A stretch of 64,000 bases of DNA. Source: Termitidicoccus mucosus. Lineage in GTDB: Bacteria; Verrucomicrobiota; Verrucomicrobiia; Opitutales; Opitutaceae. Positions 35,600 to 45,615 of the stretch are shown one piece after another. The stretch spans positions 2,170,001 to 2,234,000 of the forward strand of contig NZ_CP109796.1 of NCBI RefSeq assembly GCF_038725785.1. Reading direction: 5' to 3'. The stretch's first letter is position 1, and each line of letters begins with the position of its first letter. A program made the translations under genes and the position numbers. Under the pieces are notes generated by a model. That model was not told the origin of the DNA and did not search any database. It was given only the letters and a program-made list of their open reading frames with translations.

Positions 35600-35713
35600 A
35601 TGGCTCTGCTTTGGGCCGCACCCGTCTTGGCGGGGACGCAACCGGTCCGGAAATTCCCGGAGTTTCGGGCCGAAATTGGCTGAAATCGCCGGGAATCCTG
35701 TCACGTTGATGTC

Positions 35714-37543
35714 ATGAAGCTTACCCGTTTCTCCATAAAACCCCTGCACCGCATGACCCGCGCGCTCGCCGCCGTGGCGATGGGACGCGAGGCGCCCGAC
35801 CTTGTCATCACTGGCGCTCGCGTGCTTTCCACCTACACCGAACGCATCCACGACAACCGCGAGATCTGGATCAAGGGAGGCCGCATCGCCGCTGTGAAAG
35901 CCGCCGGCTCGTTTCGCGGCACGAGCGGGAAACCCGGCGCGAAATCTCCCGCAAGCCATTACGACGCGCGCGGCGGCATCCTCGCGCCGGGGCTAGTCGA
36001 TCCGCACATCCACATCGAGAGCGCCATGATGACCGCCTGCGCCTACGCCGAGGCCGCGCTGCTCAACGGCACCACGACGATCTTCTGCGACAGCCACGAG
36101 ATCGGAAACGTCTGCGACACCGCGGGCATCGAGTGGATGCTCGCCGACGCCCGCCAGGCGCCGCTTTCCATTTTCCTCACCGTGCCCAGCACCGTGCCGG
36201 CGACGAATCCGCGCTTGGAAACCGCCGGGGGCGACCTCACGCCGAAAAAAATCGGACGCCTCTTCGACCGATGGCCCGAGGCCGTCGCGCTGGGGGAAAA
36301 AATGGATTTCGTGCCCGTGGCGATGGGCGACAGGCGCAGCCACGCCGTCCTCGCCGAGGCGCTCAAGCGCGGGCGCCCCGTGTGCGGCCACATCTATGGA
36401 CGGGAATTCGTCGCGGCCGGCGCGGCGAGCGGCATCACGGACACGCATGAGGCCATCGACCGCGACATCGCCGACGACTTTCTCGAAGCCGGCGTGTGGG
36501 TCTTTCTGCGCGGCGGCCCGCCCACCACGCCCTGGCACAGCCTGCCCGAGGCGATCAAAACCGTCACCGAACTGGGCGCGAACCCGAAACGCGTCTGCGT
36601 GTGCACGGACGACCGCGACGCCGACGACCTTTTTCTCTTCGGCATGGACTGGGTCGCGCGCCAGGCCGTCGCCGCGGGCATGCCGCCTGTCACCGCGTGG
36701 AGCATGGGCTCGCTGCACCCCGCCACGCGCTACGCAAAGGACGGCGACATCGGCGGCCTCGGCCACGGACGCCGCGCCGACATCGTGCTCCTCAACGACG
36801 CGCTCGAAGTGCAAAATACCTGGTTCGGCGGCGAGCTCGTGGTCGAGAACAAGAAAATCACCCGCATCCTCGATGCCGCGCTCTCGAAGCGCTACAAGTA
36901 TCCGAAACCCGCATACAACACCGTCCGGCTTCCGGCGGGGAAAATCCGCCTCACGCCCGGGCTGCCGGAGGCGCCCGTGACCGCCCATGTCATCCGCGCC
37001 GCGCTTCCCGGCATCGTGCTTTTCCACGACAGGCTTCGCCTCGAACCCGCCCCCGGCGAGACGTGGGCGGACCTGTTCAGGCGGCACGACCTCTGTTTTG
37101 TCACCGTGGTCGAGCGCCACGGCAAAAACGGCGGCGTCGCGCACGGCCTGCTGCGGGCCTTCGGGCTGCGCGACGGCGCGGTGGCCAGCAGCGTCGGCCA
37201 CGATGCGCACAACATCATCATCGCCGGCACCGGCGAGGCCGACATGCGCCTCGCGCTTGCCACGCTCAAGAAGCTGCGCGGCGGCGTCTGCGTGGTGCGC
37301 GGCGGCAAAGTCATCGCCAGCGTCGCCCTGCCGGTCGCCGGCCTGCTTTCCGACAAACGCGCGACCGCCGTGGCGAAGGAATCGGCCGCGCTGAAAAAAG
37401 CCTGGGCCGCCGCCGGCTGCGCGCTGCCCTACATGGGCTTCAACCTGATCCCGCTGTCCGTGATTCCCGAAATCCGCATCACCGACAAAGGCCTCGTGCT
37501 CGTGCCGGAAATGAAAATCGTGCCGCTGTTTGAAAAAACGTGA
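35714..37543 (+). CDS. ade: Adenine deaminase
   Basis: A 609-residue amidohydrolase of the bacterial adenine deaminase type: entry motif [21 protein letters not shown] with metal-binding histidines, [15 protein letters not shown], the central [21 protein letters not shown], and the C-terminal [33 protein letters not shown]. It converts adenine to hypoxanthine and ammonia in purine salvage. It is slightly longer than the usual ~580 residues. A symporter gene follows 144 bp later, perhaps without functional link. Confidence 0.95.
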   Translation: MKLTRFSIKPLHRMTRALAAVAMGREAPDLVITGARVLSTYTERIHDNREIWIKGGRIAAVKAAGSFRGTSGKPGAKSPASHYDARGGILAPGLVDPHIHIESAMMTACAYAEAALLNGTTTIFCDSHEIGNVCDTAGIEWMLADARQAPLSIFLTVPSTVPATNPRLETAGGDLTPKKIGRLFDRWPEAVALGEKMDFVPVAMGDRRSHAVLAEALKRGRPVCGHIYGREFVAAGAASGITDTHEAIDRDIADDFLEAGVWVFLRGGPPTTPWHSLPEAIKTVTELGANPKRVCVCTDDRDADDLFLFGMDWVARQAVAAGMPPVTAWSMGSLHPATRYAKDGDIGGLGHGRRADIVLLNDALEVQNTWFGGELVVENKKITRILDAALSKRYKYPKPAYNTVRLPAGKIRLTPGLPEAPVTAHVIRAALPGIVLFHDRLRLEPAPGETWADLFRRHDLCFVTVVERHGKNGGVAHGLLRAFGLRDGAVASSVGHDAHNIIIAGTGEADMRLALATLKKLRGGVCVVRGGKVIASVALPVAGLLSDKRATAVAKESAALKKAWAAAGCALPYMGFNLIPLSVIPEIRITDKGLVLVPEMKIVPLFEKT

Positions 37544-37687
37544 GCGATTTTGCCGCCCTGTTTGCGGACCTTTCAACTTTGTGCCAAAATAAGGCGGTTT
37601 TCGCCATCGGCGACGAAGTTGGCGGGATGTGTGCTTTCCCGGGAAGCGCATGCAAGTCAACACCCCCTCCTCGAAAAACACATCACG

Positions 37688-39088
37688 ATGACGATTCGCC
37701 CTCCCTGGAAATGGCAACTGGCCAACCTCATTCTTCTCGGTCTCGCGACGGGGCTGGCCGCCGGCCTGGCGATCAACGCGTTCTGCACCACGCCCGAGGC
37801 GCTCGCCCGCCTGCAATGGTGGCTCGCGCAGGTGATTCAGCCGGCCGGGAAATTGTTCATCCGGCTCATCTTCATGATCGTGCTGCCGCTGATTTTCTCG
37901 GCGATCGTGCTCGGGGTCGTCGAGATGGGCGACATCCGGAAGCTGGGCCGCGTCGGGGTCAAGTGCGTGCTGTGGACCCTGGTGCTCGCGGGGACCAGCG
38001 TCGTGATCGGTCTCGTGCTGGTCAATGTGCTCGCGCCCGGCCGCCATCTCCCCGAGGCGACGCGCGCGGAGCTGATCGCGCAGCATGGCGGCGCCGCGGC
38101 CGCAAACATCGAGCAGGGCACGCGCGCCAGTCCGCCCGTGGCCGAGTCGATCCTGAACCTCGTGCCCCAGAATCCGCTTTTCGAGGCCGTCAACGCCTTC
38201 ACGCCCAACTACACCGGCGGAGGGTTGATCTCGGTGATGGTGTTCAGCGTGTTTTTCGGCGTGGCGCTCGCGATGGTGCCCCGCGAAAAGAGCGCCGCGC
38301 TCACCGCGGCCATCCAGGGGACCTTTGAGGTCTGCATGCTGGTCATCGGCTTCGCGATGAAACTCGCGCCGGTCGGCGTGGCCTGCCTCGGGTTCAGTGT
38401 CACGGCCACGCTCGGCGCGAGCGTGCTGGCGAGCCTGGGGGCCTACGTGGGCGTGGTGCTGCTGGGCCTGGCGCTGCATCAATTCGGCTTTTACTCGCTG
38501 TTGCTCGCATTCGTCGCCCGGCGGTCTCCGGCGAGGTTTTTCCAGAGCATCCGCGAAGTCATGATCACGTCGTTCAGCACGTCGTCGAGCAACGCCACCC
38601 TGCCGGTCTCGATTCGCGTGGCCGAGCAGAACCTCGGCCTGCCCCGGCAGATCAGCCGCTTCGTGCTCACCGTCGGGGCCAGCGCGAACCAGAACGGCAC
38701 GGCGCTCTATGAAGGCGTGACGGTGCTGTTTCTCGCCCAGGTTTTCGGCGTGGATTTGAGCATCGGCCAGCAAATCATCGTCGCGCTGATGTGCATCATG
38801 GCGGGATTCGGCACGGCCGGCGTGCCGGGCGGGTCGCTGCCCCTGGTGGTGGGCGTGCTCGTGACCATCGGCGTGCCCGGCGAGGCCATCGCGATCATCC
38901 TCGGCATCGACCGGTTGCTCGACATGTGCCGGACGACGCTCAATGTCACCGGCGACCTTGTGTGCGCGGTATTGGTGGCGCGCGGCGAAGGCAATCGGTC
39001 GCCGGACGGGAGCGTGATCGACGACGAGAGCGCCGGCCAAGCCGGGCCCGCGATGCGGCTGGCGGACAAAACGGAGCAGGAGGCGTGA
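37688..39088 (+). CDS. Dicarboxylate/amino acid:cation symporter (DAACS family)
   Basis: A 466-residue GltP/DctA-type carrier with eight membrane helices and two re-entrant loops: LFIRLIFMIVLPLIFSAIVLGV, the serine-rich hairpin ITSFSTSSSNATLPVSI, then GASANQNGTALYEGVTVLFLAQ, AGFGTAGVPGGSLPLV and ILGIDRLLDMCRTTLNV. In most relatives the ion-binding motif is NMDGT; here it reads NQNGT, replacing the acidic residue. That may change ion coupling. It probably imports glutamate, aspartate or C4 dicarboxylates. The start chosen (MTIRPPWKWQ) gives a normal N-terminus. Confidence 0.92.
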   Translation: MTIRPPWKWQLANLILLGLATGLAAGLAINAFCTTPEALARLQWWLAQVIQPAGKLFIRLIFMIVLPLIFSAIVLGVVEMGDIRKLGRVGVKCVLWTLVLAGTSVVIGLVLVNVLAPGRHLPEATRAELIAQHGGAAAANIEQGTRASPPVAESILNLVPQNPLFEAVNAFTPNYTGGGLISVMVFSVFFGVALAMVPREKSAALTAAIQGTFEVCMLVIGFAMKLAPVGVACLGFSVTATLGASVLASLGAYVGVVLLGLALHQFGFYSLLLAFVARRSPARFFQSIREVMITSFSTSSSNATLPVSIRVAEQNLGLPRQISRFVLTVGASANQNGTALYEGVTVLFLAQVFGVDLSIGQQIIVALMCIMAGFGTAGVPGGSLPLVVGVLVTIGVPGEAIAIILGIDRLLDMCRTTLNVTGDLVCAVLVARGEGNRSPDGSVIDDESAGQAGPAMRLADKTEQEA

Positions 39089-39202
39089 TCGAAACCCGCT
39101 CCGCGGCGTTTTGAAGGGCTGTTTTTCGCGCAACGAAGCAACCGACGGGAGATTGTGAAATGTTTTTATTTCAGGCTAAATGATCCACGCGGATTGATCA
39201 TT

Positions 39203-39736
39203 TCAGCCGGCGAATGGCGGTTTGCGCGGCGGCATCTGCTTGGCCTTGCCAGTCTGGCGCTCGATGTCGAGCCGGAGAATAGCGGTCCGGTGAAAGGATT
39301 TTTCCATGTAAGTTTCACCGAGCTCCTTGTATTCGGGGCAGTATTTCGCAACGAGCAGGCGGAGCGCGGCGCGGCGTTCCTCATCCGGAAGCCCGGTCGC
39401 GACACGGCCGAAAACTATCACGCTTTCGTAGGCCGTCGTGAATTGGTGCGGGATGACTTGCGTTTTGCCCACGACGCAAAAACTCACGCGGCTGTCGCGC
39501 GCGAGAATGTCGAGTTTGCGACCGACGGGGGCGCAGTGGAAATAGATGCGCGCGCCGTCGCGCACGAAGCTGATGGGGATGCCGTAGCCGCCTGCCTCGC
39601 TGTTCATGGAAAGGCAGCCGTATTCACCGGTATCGAGCAGGCGCTCCTGTCCGGCGGCATCAAGCAGCCGATCCTGACGGCGGACATCGGGATGGTGCGG
39701 ATGCGAGGCAGGCGGCGTGCCGGCAGGATTGTTCAT
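39203..39736 (-). CDS. Pyridoxamine 5'-phosphate oxidase-like flavin-binding protein (NimA/antibiotic-resistance type)
   Basis: A 177-residue protein starting MNNPAGTPPASH. After RRQDRLLDAAGQERLLDTGEYGCLSM the beta-barrel follows (GGYGIPISFVRDGARIYFHCAPVGRKLDILARDSRVSFCVVG, TAYESVIVFGRVATGL). This matches the PNPOx-like split-barrel family that includes 5-nitroimidazole reductases and heme/FMN-binding proteins. It probably binds FMN or F420-like cofactor; the substrate is unknown. The longer reading to 40015 runs through the terminator and the sod gene end. Confidence 0.85.
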   Translation of the reverse strand: MNNPAGTPPASHPHHPDVRRQDRLLDAAGQERLLDTGEYGCLSMNSEAGGYGIPISFVRDGARIYFHCAPVGRKLDILARDSRVSFCVVGKTQVIPHQFTTAYESVIVFGRVATGLPDEERRAALRLLVAKYCPEYKELGETYMEKSFHRTAILRLDIERQTGKAKQMPPRKPPFAG

Positions 39737-39810
39737 GAGGGCAACGCCACGATTGCCGCGAACCGGGGGAAAAGACAACGCCGTTTCCGCCATGGCGGAC
39801 GAGTGGTGGG

Positions 39811-39842
39811 GAAAAAAACACGCCCGGAAAAATCCGGGCGTG
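39811..39842 (-). terminator. Rho-independent terminator after sodA
   Basis: A 10-bp perfect stem (CACGCCCGGA with TCCGGGCGTG) and a 4-base loop. On the minus strand it is followed by seven T, so it ends transcription from the superoxide dismutase gene 55 bp after its stop. Confidence 0.9.
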
Positions 39843-39897
39843 TTTGGATTGTTTTGGTGGCTGCCGTCTGGCGCCGTCGCGCCTGCAGCCGCACGAC

Positions 39898-40530
39898 TCA
39901 GGCGAGCGCCTTTTCGTAGCGGGCGGCGACGGCGTCCCAGTCGATGACATTCCAGAAAGCGGCGATGTAGTCCGGACGGCGATTCTGGTAGTTCAGGTAG
40001 TAGGCGTGCTCCCACACGTCGAGGCCGAGGATGGGTTTGCCTTCGATCCCGGCGACCGCCTTGCCCATGATCGGGCTGTCCTGGTTGGCGGTGGAGCCGA
40101 CGGAGAGTTTCTTGTCCGCACCGACGACGAGCCAGGCCCAGCCGGAGCCGAAGCGCGTGGCCGCGGCCTTGGCGAATTCCTCCTTGAATTTGTCGAAGCC
40201 GCCGAAGGTGGCGGTGATGGCCGCGGCGAGTTTGCCGGAGGGGGCGCCGCCTTTGCCGGGGGCGATGATCTTCCAGAAGAAGGAGTGGTTGGCGTGACCG
40301 CCGCCGTTGTTGCGCACGGCGCCGCGGATGGACTCGGGGACCTTGGAGAGATCGGAGATCAGATCACACACGCACTCGGGGCCGACGATGCCGGCGGAGG
40401 CGAGGGCGTTGTTGAGGTTGGTGACATACGCCTGATGGTGTTTCGAGTAATGGATTTCCATCGTTTTGGCGTCGATGTGCGGGACGAGGGCGTCGTAGGC
40501 GTAGGCCAGTTTCGGAAGTTCGTATGCCAT
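39898..40530 (-). CDS. sodA: Superoxide dismutase, Mn/Fe family (Mn-like)
   Basis: A 210-residue protein with the N-terminal [34 protein letters not shown] (metal ligand His27), [15 protein letters not shown] (second His ligand), and the C-terminal [19 protein letters not shown] (Asp and His ligands). The GGHANH sequence favours a manganese or cambialistic enzyme over the strict Fe type. It removes superoxide in the cytoplasm. No signal peptide. The gene has its own terminator and a 238-bp upstream region. Confidence 0.95.
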   Translation of the reverse strand: MAYELPKLAYAYDALVPHIDAKTMEIHYSKHHQAYVTNLNNALASAGIVGPECVCDLISDLSKVPESIRGAVRNNGGGHANHSFFWKIIAPGKGGAPSGKLAAAITATFGGFDKFKEEFAKAAATRFGSGWAWLVVGADKKLSVGSTANQDSPIMGKAVAGIEGKPILGLDVWEHAYYLNYQNRRPDYIAAFWNVIDWDAVAARYEKALA

Positions 40531-40768
40531 GATTTTGTCTTTGTTTTCAGGTTTAGGTTAAGGCCTCGCACGGTTTCCCGCATGAGGCGGTTTATGAAAC
40601 AATATGACAGGCAAGAGTTATGTAATTCGCAACCCATGTTTTTGTTAAGGCGGGTAATAATAGGTAAAAGAAGAATAACTTATGGGGTCACAAGGAGAAT
40701 TGGATGGCCGGGAAACAGGCGGGCATGGGGTCTGGCCTCGGAGGGCAAAATGGGTTTCCTTTTGCATC

Positions 40769-41188
40769 ATGAAGATTCATCAGGAGGAAATCCGGTTGCC
40801 GGCGCGCGGGCGCGGGACGCATGAGATCACGGCGCTCATCGAGCGCGAGGTGGCGCGCAGCGGGGTGCGGCGGGGCATCGCCACGGTGTTTTGCCGTCAT
40901 ACGAGCGCGAGCCTGGTCATCATGGAAAACGCCGATCCGTCGGCGCGGCGGGATCTGGAGGACTGGCTTGACCGGCTGGTGCCGGAGGGCGACCGGCATT
41001 TCACGCACACGCTGGAAGGCGCGGACGACATGCCGAGCCACATCAAGATGGCGCTCACGCGCTCAAGCGAAACGGTGCCGGTGAGCGACGGCGCGCCGCG
41101 GCTCGGCACGTGGCAGGGGATTTTCCTGTGGGAACACCGCCGCGCGCCCCACGAGCGGACGGTGGTGGTGACGGTGATGGGGGAGTAA
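40769..41188 (+). CDS. YjbQ/UPF0047 family protein
   Basis: A 139-residue protein starting MKIHQEEIRLPARGRGTHEIT. The family's motifs are present: CRHTSASLVIMENADPSARRDLEDWLDRLVP, HTLEGADDMPSHIKMAL, and LGTWQGIFLWEHR. Members are small trimeric proteins with a conserved His/Cys pocket, reported to have weak thiamine-phosphate synthase activity; the physiological role is unclear. It stands alone, convergent with the mla operon. Confidence 0.93.
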   Translation: MKIHQEEIRLPARGRGTHEITALIEREVARSGVRRGIATVFCRHTSASLVIMENADPSARRDLEDWLDRLVPEGDRHFTHTLEGADDMPSHIKMALTRSSETVPVSDGAPRLGTWQGIFLWEHRRAPHERTVVVTVMGE

Positions 41189-41270
41189 CGCGCCCGTGCC
41201 GTTTTGGTCCGGCATCCTGCACCCCACCCAATTTCATCCTTTGTGAGGGGCCATGCAGGTGCCTCCGCCT

Positions 41271-42266
41271 TTAGAACAGCGCGCCGGCCATCACGCCGAC
41301 GGCGGTGATGGGACCGGCATCGGCGGCGCCGTCCATGGCGCGATCGACCTTGCGCAGCGTCAGCTTCACGTCGCGCACGAGCTCGTCGTTGGTGATGAGC
41401 TGGCCGAAGGTGCTGTTTTCGTTGTTCAGCTTCTCGGTGAGCTGGCGGAAATTGGCGACACTGGTGCGGATGTTTTCGGCGGCGGTCTCATCGTAGAGCA
41501 GCACGCCGAGCGTGCCCTGGCCGCTTTTCACCTGCGAGAAGAGTCCCTGGGCGTCGTTCATGAAATTTTTCGCCCCGGAGGCGGCGTCCTTGATTTCGTT
41601 CACGGCGGCGAGGAGGTTGTCGTAGGCGGCGGGGTCGTTGATGAGCTTGCCGAGGGTGCCTTCGCCGTTGCGGAGCTTGGCCGTGACTTCCTCGAGGTTG
41701 GTCATGGTGTGCGCGAGCTTGTCGCGGTTTTCGTTGACCATGCCTTCGATGGTCTTGATGAGGCCGCCGCCGCCTTCGGCGCCGGAGCCGAGCGCGCCGC
41801 TGATCTGGCCGATGGTGTTCTTGATATCCTGGCCGATGCCGCCGAATTCGGACATGATCTGGTTGAGGTCGGGCGTGTCCTTGGTGCGGAGCGAGCCTCC
41901 GGCGGGCACGGGCGCGGCGGCCGGGGTGCCGAGGTCGAGCGAGATGTAGTTCGAGCCGATGAGGCCGGACATGGCGATGGTCGCCGTGGAGTCGGAGGCG
42001 ATGGAAACGCCGTCGTTGACGAAAAGGACGGCCTGGGCGCGGCCTCGCGCGAGGCCGACGGACTCGACGCGGCCGATGGGCACGCCGGCCATGCGCACGG
42101 CGTCGCCGGGCTTGAGTTCGCGCAGCGAAGCGAAGGTGGCAGTGACTTGGTAGCCTTTTTTCTGGCTGAAGCCGCCGTCGTGCAGCGCCTGCCAGGCGAT
42201 CCAGATGAGGGCGACGCCGACAACGAAGAAAAGGCCCACGCGGGCGGTCATTTGTGTTTGGTTCAT
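41271..42266 (-). CDS. mlaD: MlaD-type MCE-domain lipid transport protein
   Basis: A 331-residue protein with one N-terminal membrane helix (MNQTQMTARVGLFFVVGVALIWIAW), the MCE domain (YQVTATFASLRELKPGDAVRMAGVPIGRVESVGL, GSNYISLDLG) and a long helical C-terminus (about 150-331: MVNENRDKLAHTMTNLEEVTAKLRNGEGTLGKLI, repeated again as LNNENSTFGQLI). MlaD hexamers bind the MlaE permease and guide lipid between membranes. Its ATG overlaps the stop of mlaF (ATGA). The helical tail is longer than in E. coli MlaD and may form a periplasmic tube. Confidence 0.92.
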   Translation of the reverse strand: MNQTQMTARVGLFFVVGVALIWIAWQALHDGGFSQKKGYQVTATFASLRELKPGDAVRMAGVPIGRVESVGLARGRAQAVLFVNDGVSIASDSTATIAMSGLIGSNYISLDLGTPAAAPVPAGGSLRTKDTPDLNQIMSEFGGIGQDIKNTIGQISGALGSGAEGGGGLIKTIEGMVNENRDKLAHTMTNLEEVTAKLRNGEGTLGKLINDPAAYDNLLAAVNEIKDAASGAKNFMNDAQGLFSQVKSGQGTLGVLLYDETAAENIRTSVANFRQLTEKLNNENSTFGQLITNDELVRDVKLTLRKVDRAMDGAADAGPITAVGVMAGALF

Positions 42267-43093
42267 AGTGCCTCCATTTTTTGATAACGTGGTTGGGCGA
42301 GATCGATTTTCGGATTGAGGAAATCGGTGATTTCGGGGTCGGTGAGGGCGCGCAGCCCGCCGGGTGCGTCGAGGGCGCGGAGTTCGCCGCGCATGAGGAT
42401 GGCGACGCGGTCGGAAATGGTGAGCGCGAGGTCGCGGTCGTGGGAGACCACGATGCTGGTGACCTGGTATTCCTGGCGAAGCGTGGCGATGATCTCGGTG
42501 ATGGTGGCGGCCATCACGGGGTCGAGTTCGGAGGTGGGTTCGTCGTAGAGGAGTATCTGCGGTTCCATGACGAGAGCCCGGGCGATGGCGACGCGTTTTT
42601 TCATGCCGCCGGAGAGTTCGGAGGGATATTTCTGGGCGGCGTTTTCGAGCGAGAGGATTTTCAGGGCGCGCATGACGCGGGCGCGGATGCCGGCGCGATT
42701 GTCGAGGCGGTGCTCGAGGGGATAGAGCGCGAGGTTGTCGAAGACGGTCAGGGAGTTGAAGAGCGCGCCGGCCTGGAAAACGAGCGCCAGGGCGAGGTGA
42801 TCGCGCGTGGCGGGCCGGGCGGGATCGAGGCCGTTGATGCGGACCGTGCCGGCGGTGGGCAGGTCGAGGCCGGCGATCTGGCGGAGGAGCACGCTTTTCC
42901 CGGAGCCGCTGGGCCCCATGATGGTGAAGATTTCGCCGGGCCGGATGGAAAGAGTGATGCCGGTCAGGACGGTTTGCGGGCCGAAGCTCTTGGACAGGCC
43001 GGCGATTTCGACGCCGACGGGCGGACGCGCGGCGGGCGCGGAAGAGGCTGAATCCTTGGCGGGCTCGGGCTGCTGCTGCGGGTCGGTTTGCAT
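42263..43093 (-). CDS. mlaF: MlaF-type ABC transporter ATPase
   Basis: A 276-residue ABC ATPase: Walker A GPSGSGKS at residues 60-67, Q-loop VFQAGALFNSLTV, signature LSGGMKKRVAIARAL, Walker B ILLYDEPTSELDPV, switch VVSHD. The GALFNSLTV region and MKKR signature are those of the MlaF/Ttg2A lipid-transport group. The first 25 residues are a Pro/Ser-rich extension. It powers the MlaE permease. Confidence 0.95.
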   Translation of the reverse strand: MQTDPQQQPEPAKDSASSAPAARPPVGVEIAGLSKSFGPQTVLTGITLSIRPGEIFTIMGPSGSGKSVLLRQIAGLDLPTAGTVRINGLDPARPATRDHLALALVFQAGALFNSLTVFDNLALYPLEHRLDNRAGIRARVMRALKILSLENAAQKYPSELSGGMKKRVAIARALVMEPQILLYDEPTSELDPVMAATITEIIATLRQEYQVTSIVVSHDRDLALTISDRVAILMRGELRALDAPGGLRALTDPEITDFLNPKIDLAQPRYQKMEAL

Positions 43094-43845
43094 CAGGAAA
43101 GGGCCTTGGTGATGAAGTAGTCGAGGCCGAGGATGGCCACGAGCGAGTAAACCACGGAGCGGGTGACGGCGAAGCCGATTTCACGCGGCCCGCCCGTGGT
43201 GCGGAGACCGGTGTTGCAGGCGATGAGGATAACAACGAAGCCGAAGATCTCGGCCTTGATGAGGCCGTCCACGAGCTTCGAGGAGTCGAGGTAGGCGCGG
43301 ACGGCGTTGAAATACACGTCGGTGGACACGCCGATGACCGCGACGTATTTGCAGACCACCGCGCCGCCGACCCAGCCCATGAGGATGCCGATCATGGTGA
43401 GCACGGGCATGTAGAGGAGGACGGCAAGCAGGCGCGGGAGGACGAGGAAGCGCTCGGGCGGGATGTTCATGGTCACGAGTGCGTCGATTTCCTGGTAAAC
43501 TTTCATGGACGCGAGTTCGGCCGTGGTGGCCGAGGCGACGCGTCCGGCGACGAGGATGGCGACGATAAGGGGGCCGAGTTCGCGCACCATGGCCTCGCCG
43601 ACGAGCGTGCCGATGACCTCCTTCATGCCGACCGGCTGGAGGGTGAGCCCGGCCTGAAGCGCGAGCACCGCGCCGATGGAAAAGCTGAGGAGCGCGACAA
43701 TGGTGAGCGACGCGTAGCCGCCGAGGAAGGCCTGCTCGACGGTGCGCTTCAGGATGCGCGGCGCGGCGGGCAGCATGCGGAAGGCGCGCACCGCCAGAAG
43801 CACGGCGGCTCCTATCCAGTCGAAGGTGGCGTAAAGTTGTTTCAT
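43093..43845 (-). CDS. mlaE: MlaE-type lipid ABC permease
   Basis: A 250-residue permease with the family's central sequence (RELGPLIVAILVAGRVASATTAELASMKVYQEIDAL, then MNIPPERFLVLPRLLAVLLYMPVLT) and five membrane helices. It is the membrane part of the MlaFEDB-type complex that moves phospholipids between inner and outer membranes. Its stop shares one base with the mlaF start (TGATG). It is the first gene of the mlaEFD operon; mlaB, mlaC and mlaA are not visible here. Confidence 0.95.
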   Translation of the reverse strand: MKQLYATFDWIGAAVLLAVRAFRMLPAAPRILKRTVEQAFLGGYASLTIVALLSFSIGAVLALQAGLTLQPVGMKEVIGTLVGEAMVRELGPLIVAILVAGRVASATTAELASMKVYQEIDALVTMNIPPERFLVLPRLLAVLLYMPVLTMIGILMGWVGGAVVCKYVAVIGVSTDVYFNAVRAYLDSSKLVDGLIKAEIFGFVVILIACNTGLRTTGGPREIGFAVTRSVVYSLVAILGLDYFITKALS

Positions 43846-43890
43846 TTTTTGGGAAAAGGTGTGCGAGACGGGCGGTGGTGGCTGCGATTT

Positions 43891-45522
43891 TCATTTCCCT
43901 GCCGCCAGAAAAACCGGACGGGCGCTGCCGCCGCGAGTGTTGTAGGCGAGGTTGCGCCTGGAGGGATGCCGGATGGCCGGAGCGGCGGCGCCCGTTTTCA
44001 CAAAGGCCGGACCCTCGGGGCGGAATTTGAGGAGGAAGGGCCGCCAGCCGCGATCCGGCCGCCGGTCGAGGCCGACCACGCCGTTGAGCAACGCGTGGCG
44101 CTTGTAGCCGGCGTTGCCATGCATGGAGTAGAACGGGCCGAGGTGAAATTCGCGCACGTCGGGCTCGCGGCGGTAGGTGACGAAATTCCAGAGCAGCGAG
44201 TGGCGAAACGCGCCCGGCGCGGCTTGTTCGTAGCGATAGAGCGCGAAGAGCGGCGACCAGATGAGGCGAGTGGGCTCGTTCATCGGCAGAAACACTTCGA
44301 ACGGGCTGAGCGCCTGAATCTGGCGGCGGCCCGCTCCGTCGCTCCACGAGGTGTAGAGGGGCCAGACCGAGGTTTTGTTGGCCGGGCGCGGCGTGGGATG
44401 GTCGAAGCTTTGCTGCCAGGTCGAATGATAGAGGAAAAAGGCAAACTGGCGGCGCTCATAGGCGTTTTGCCCGTCCTCCCAGAAGCTGTGTTTCCAGAGC
44501 GGCCACATAATCCAGGTTTTCTCGCGGTCCGGGGTCTTCGAATGCGTGTAGAATGGCGCCCAGCGATTCACATGCAGACGCTCGCCGCGGCCTTGCACGA
44601 AAAACGGCCAGAAGTAACGCGTCTCGTCGTAGTTATGAGGCGCGGTCGTGTGGGTCCGGCCGAAAAACAGCAGGTAGTTCCGGCTGGTCGTGGCCGGACT
44701 CGTTTCGCCGTAATAGAAGGGCAGAAAGCCGGTTTTCACCGCGGACTGCTGCTCCCATAGGTTGTATTCGTTGCGGAAGACCAGCGGCCAGAGCAGGTAA
44801 CGCTCGCGGTAGGCATTCTCCTTTCCCCGCCAGCCGAAGAACGGCCAGAACGCAAACCCGTGGTTGCCGTCGCCAGAGGTCCGGCGGAAAAACGGCCAGA
44901 GCACCGTGGTGGTCGCGACGTCGTTGCGCTCGAAGCGCGCGTAAAGCGGCCAGAGCGTCCATGTGACACGGTCGTTGAAAAACCGGCCCGGCACGTCGCC
45001 GTGGATCGGAAACACGGCGCGATAGGACTTCCCGGGCGAGCCGGCGACTTGGTTGGAAAAGTAGAACGGCCACAGGTCGAACTGGTTGTCCGTCTTCTCT
45101 TCGGCGACCGGGCGGATGGCCGGGGCGTGGTCGTGATTGATCGCGCCCAGCACGCTCCACGCATAACCGCCCCTCTCCTTCGCCGTGTAACCGAGGAGTG
45201 GATACAGAAAGTAGGCGTGGGTGAGGTTTCCGCCGGGGCCGCGTTTTTCCGCGTAGAGCGGACGGAAACCGTCGGCGGTCGTCGCGCCGTCGATCCGGCG
45301 GAAAGGTGGAAGCGGGCGGCTGAACGCGAGCGGCCCGGCGGCTTCCCACGATGCGGCGGAGGCGGCGGGCGTGGTGGTCGGAACCGGCGAGGCGGCGGAC
45401 GGGGCGTCGCGCCCCACCCAAAACGGCCAGTAGTTGGTTTCGGTGCCGAATGCGTGGCCGCGCAAGTCCGTTGCGCAAAGGGCTGCGGCGCAGAAGATCG
45501 GGAGCAAGAATCTGGCGTGCAT
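43891..45522 (-). CDS. Exported tryptophan-proline repeat protein
   Basis: A 543-residue protein with a signal peptide (MHARFLLPIFCAAALCA). The mature part contains nine W-P-F/L motifs (YWPFW, LWPFY, LWPLY, LWPFF, FWPFF, LWPLV, FWPFF, MWPLW, VWPLY) and variants (FLPFY, WAPFY, WSPLF), spaced roughly 20-60 residues, each followed by an aromatic-rich strand and charged turn. It has no known domain that I recognise. The strand pattern suggests a beta-barrel or beta-propeller-like surface or outer-membrane protein. It lies 45 bp upstream of mlaEFD on the same strand, so a link to outer-membrane lipid homeostasis is possible. Confidence 0.85.
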   Translation of the reverse strand: MHARFLLPIFCAAALCATDLRGHAFGTETNYWPFWVGRDAPSAASPVPTTTPAASAASWEAAGPLAFSRPLPPFRRIDGATTADGFRPLYAEKRGPGGNLTHAYFLYPLLGYTAKERGGYAWSVLGAINHDHAPAIRPVAEEKTDNQFDLWPFYFSNQVAGSPGKSYRAVFPIHGDVPGRFFNDRVTWTLWPLYARFERNDVATTTVLWPFFRRTSGDGNHGFAFWPFFGWRGKENAYRERYLLWPLVFRNEYNLWEQQSAVKTGFLPFYYGETSPATTSRNYLLFFGRTHTTAPHNYDETRYFWPFFVQGRGERLHVNRWAPFYTHSKTPDREKTWIMWPLWKHSFWEDGQNAYERRQFAFFLYHSTWQQSFDHPTPRPANKTSVWPLYTSWSDGAGRRQIQALSPFEVFLPMNEPTRLIWSPLFALYRYEQAAPGAFRHSLLWNFVTYRREPDVREFHLGPFYSMHGNAGYKRHALLNGVVGLDRRPDRGWRPFLLKFRPEGPAFVKTGAAAPAIRHPSRRNLAYNTRGGSARPVFLAAGK

Positions 45523-45615
45523 TCGGTTGTAGTTTTTAAAAATGGGAAAAATCTGGCTGCAAACCACCCCCGCCGTGGCGGCGCGGAAAGTCGGAAAACC
45601 GCGCAAGCACAGAGT

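Noticed and set aside
35993-39133. A 1046-codon minus-strand frame across ade and the symporter gene
   Set aside because: It is His/Arg/Asp-rich without any domain and covers two well-recognised plus-strand genes.
41271-43235. A 654-codon reading that joins mlaD to sequence across mlaF
   Set aside because: The N-terminal half is a Pro/Arg/Ser-rich shadow of mlaF; only the part from 42266 on is MlaD.
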